From positions 1 through 6,245 of the forward strand of contig JAQSXU010000208.1 of NCBI GenBank assembly GCA_029256485.1: 6,245 nucleotides of DNA, given 5' to 3'. Below the pieces are notes generated by a model that worked only from the letters and a program-made list of their open reading frames with translations, did not search any database and was not told the origin of the DNA. The position numbers and the translations under genes are program-made. This DNA is from Clostridiaceae bacterium (GTDB lineage Bacteria > Bacillota_A > Clostridia > Clostridiales > Clostridiaceae). Position 1 is the first letter of the stretch. Every line of letters begins with the position of its first letter. This document shows, in pieces, positions 5,642 to 6,245 of this stretch.

Positions 5642-5672
5642 AATATACACTTTTACGTAACGTCAATGTCAA
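5642..5672 (-). promoter_or_regulatory. MerR-type self-controlled promoter and operator with 19-bp spacer
   Basis: On the minus strand a perfect TTGACA (5667-5672) and TATATT (5642-5647) are separated by 19 bases, longer than the usual 17, as in promoters untwisted by MerR-family activators. The spacer contains ACGTTACGT (5655-5663), a repeated ACGT half-site like the core reported for TipA operators. A second overlapping pair, TTGACG (5661-5666) and TATATT (5636-5641), also has a 19-base spacer but would start transcription inside the ribosome binding site, so the first pair is preferred. The leader would be only about 15 bases. Confidence 0.7.
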
Positions 5673-5707
5673 TAGGTTTTACAAATTAACTAACGGACAA
5701 ATTAAGT

Positions 5708-5740
5708 ACAAAAAACACTAGATAAAATATATCTAGTGTT
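5708..5740 (-). terminator. Rho-independent terminator after the 5750-6220 gene
   Basis: AACACTAGAT (5714-5723) pairs perfectly with ATCTAGTGTT (5731-5740) around a 7-base loop. On the minus strand the stem runs into TTTTTTGTAC. It starts 10 bases past the stop codon and separates this gene from the MerR gene. Confidence 0.85.
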
Positions 5741-5749
5741 GAATTAAAA

Positions 5750-6220
5750 TTAATTTTGAGTTTGTCCCTGGGCTGGAGTTTGAGTTTTATTTCCACCGTT
5801 TATTTTAAAATTCTTATTTCTGCCAAAGCCCTTTTGCATCTTTCTTTGAATAGATGCCTTACCATTAATATTTCTGCCTAGTTTATGTTTGGTAATTTCT
5901 CTTTCAGCGAATAAACCAGCGCCAAAGAAAACTACGGCAATTAATATAAATGCGATTATTTTTTTGAAGTTTGGTTTGCAATTTTTAATCCTATGCATTA
6001 GAACTTGCCTAATTTTCACTTTTCCCAAGTCAACGGAGCTATTGCTTGAATCTTCATTTTTAGCCACTTCTTCAGTTTTAACCCCTGCTTTAGGTTCATC
6101 TTGAACAGTGCCATTATTATTTTCTGAATTTCCCTCCGTGGAAGCCATATCCTTTAAGGTGTCTTCTGTACTTATATTTTCCTCTGATGTATTAAAATCT
6201 TTGTTTTTTTCTTCATCCAT
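5750..6220 (-). CDS. Single-pass membrane protein with acidic N-terminal and basic C-terminal regions, unrecognised
   Basis: From ATG 6220 the protein has 156 residues. Residues 1-64 are strongly acidic and rich in Glu, Asp, Asn, Ser and Thr, so probably disordered. Residues 65-87 turn basic (KVKIRQVLMHRIKNCKPNFKK), then one hydrophobic helix at about 88-104 (IIAFILIAVVFFGAGLF). The tail (105-156) is basic and rich in Lys, Arg, Asn and Gly, ending in a Gln/Thr/Pro stretch. By the positive-inside rule the acidic half should be cytoplasmic and the tail outside, where it could touch the anionic wall; this is inference. I recognise no family. An in-frame ATG at 6238 would add six residues but lacks a visible ribosome binding site, whereas GGAGGTG lies 9 bases before 6220. 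The promoter is outside the window. Confidence 0.75.
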   Translation of the reverse strand: MDEEKNKDFNTSEENISTEDTLKDMASTEGNSENNNGTVQDEPKAGVKTEEVAKNEDSSNSSVDLGKVKIRQVLMHRIKNCKPNFKKIIAFILIAVVFFGAGLFAEREITKHKLGRNINGKASIQRKMQKGFGRNKNFKINGGNKTQTPAQGQTQN

Positions 6221-6229
6221 AATAAGTCT

Positions 6230-6236
6230 CACCTCC
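6230..6236 (-). promoter_or_regulatory. Ribosome binding site that fixes the start at 6220
   Basis: GGAGGTG (continuing AG) on the minus strand, 9 bases before ATG 6220. The alternative ATG at 6238 lies just upstream of this site and would translate through it. Confidence 0.75.
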
Positions 6237-6245
6237 ATATAGTAC

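Overview
The window is AT-rich DNA with clostridial-type signals: strong AGGAGG/GGAGGTG ribosome binding sites, TATAAT-type -10 boxes, T-tailed hairpin terminators and A/T-ending codons. Together with the protein families (NlpC/P60 hydrolase with a PcsB-like coiled coil, TipAS-type MerR regulator, YegS/BmrU-type lipid kinase) this points to a low-GC Firmicute, most likely Clostridium in the strict sense. All eight genes I can support lie on the minus strand, so the window is best read from right to left. I see no RNA gene, CRISPR array, insertion sequence, integrase or attachment site.

Right end (6220 to 5711): an unrecognised single-pass membrane protein with an acidic N-terminal half and a basic C-terminal tail, closed by a good terminator. 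Next (5619 to 4855): a MerR-family regulator with a TipAS ligand-binding domain. Its promoter has the 19-bp spacer expected of MerR-regulated promoters, so it probably controls itself. Its stop codon sits inside a long palindromic terminator. A stretch of about 250 bases without a convincing gene follows.

Centre (4570 to 2638): a diacylglycerol-kinase-family lipid kinase and, 31 bases downstream with no terminator between, a lipoprotein with a beta-rich middle and a calcium-loop-like motif. They look like a two-gene operon ending in a perfect 21-bp hairpin.

Left-centre (2509 to 777): a secreted NlpC/P60 peptidoglycan hydrolase, a small two-helix membrane protein rich in Cys, His and Met, and a small membrane-anchored SHOCT-domain protein. 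Each of the three has its own upstream region with the same element (TCTTCATAA) exactly 20 bases from a TATAAT/TACAAT box. This suggests they form one regulon, possibly sporulation sigma-E-like or under an activator that binds at -35. This is the most interesting observation in the window. A strong terminator closes the group.

Left end (617 to 1): the N-terminal 205 codons of an SbcD/Mre11/YhaO-type metallophosphoesterase, cut by the window edge, with its own sigma-A-like promoter.

Most of the identifiable genes concern the cell envelope (wall hydrolase, lipoprotein, lipid kinase, small membrane proteins). I found no clear defence system or mobile system here.
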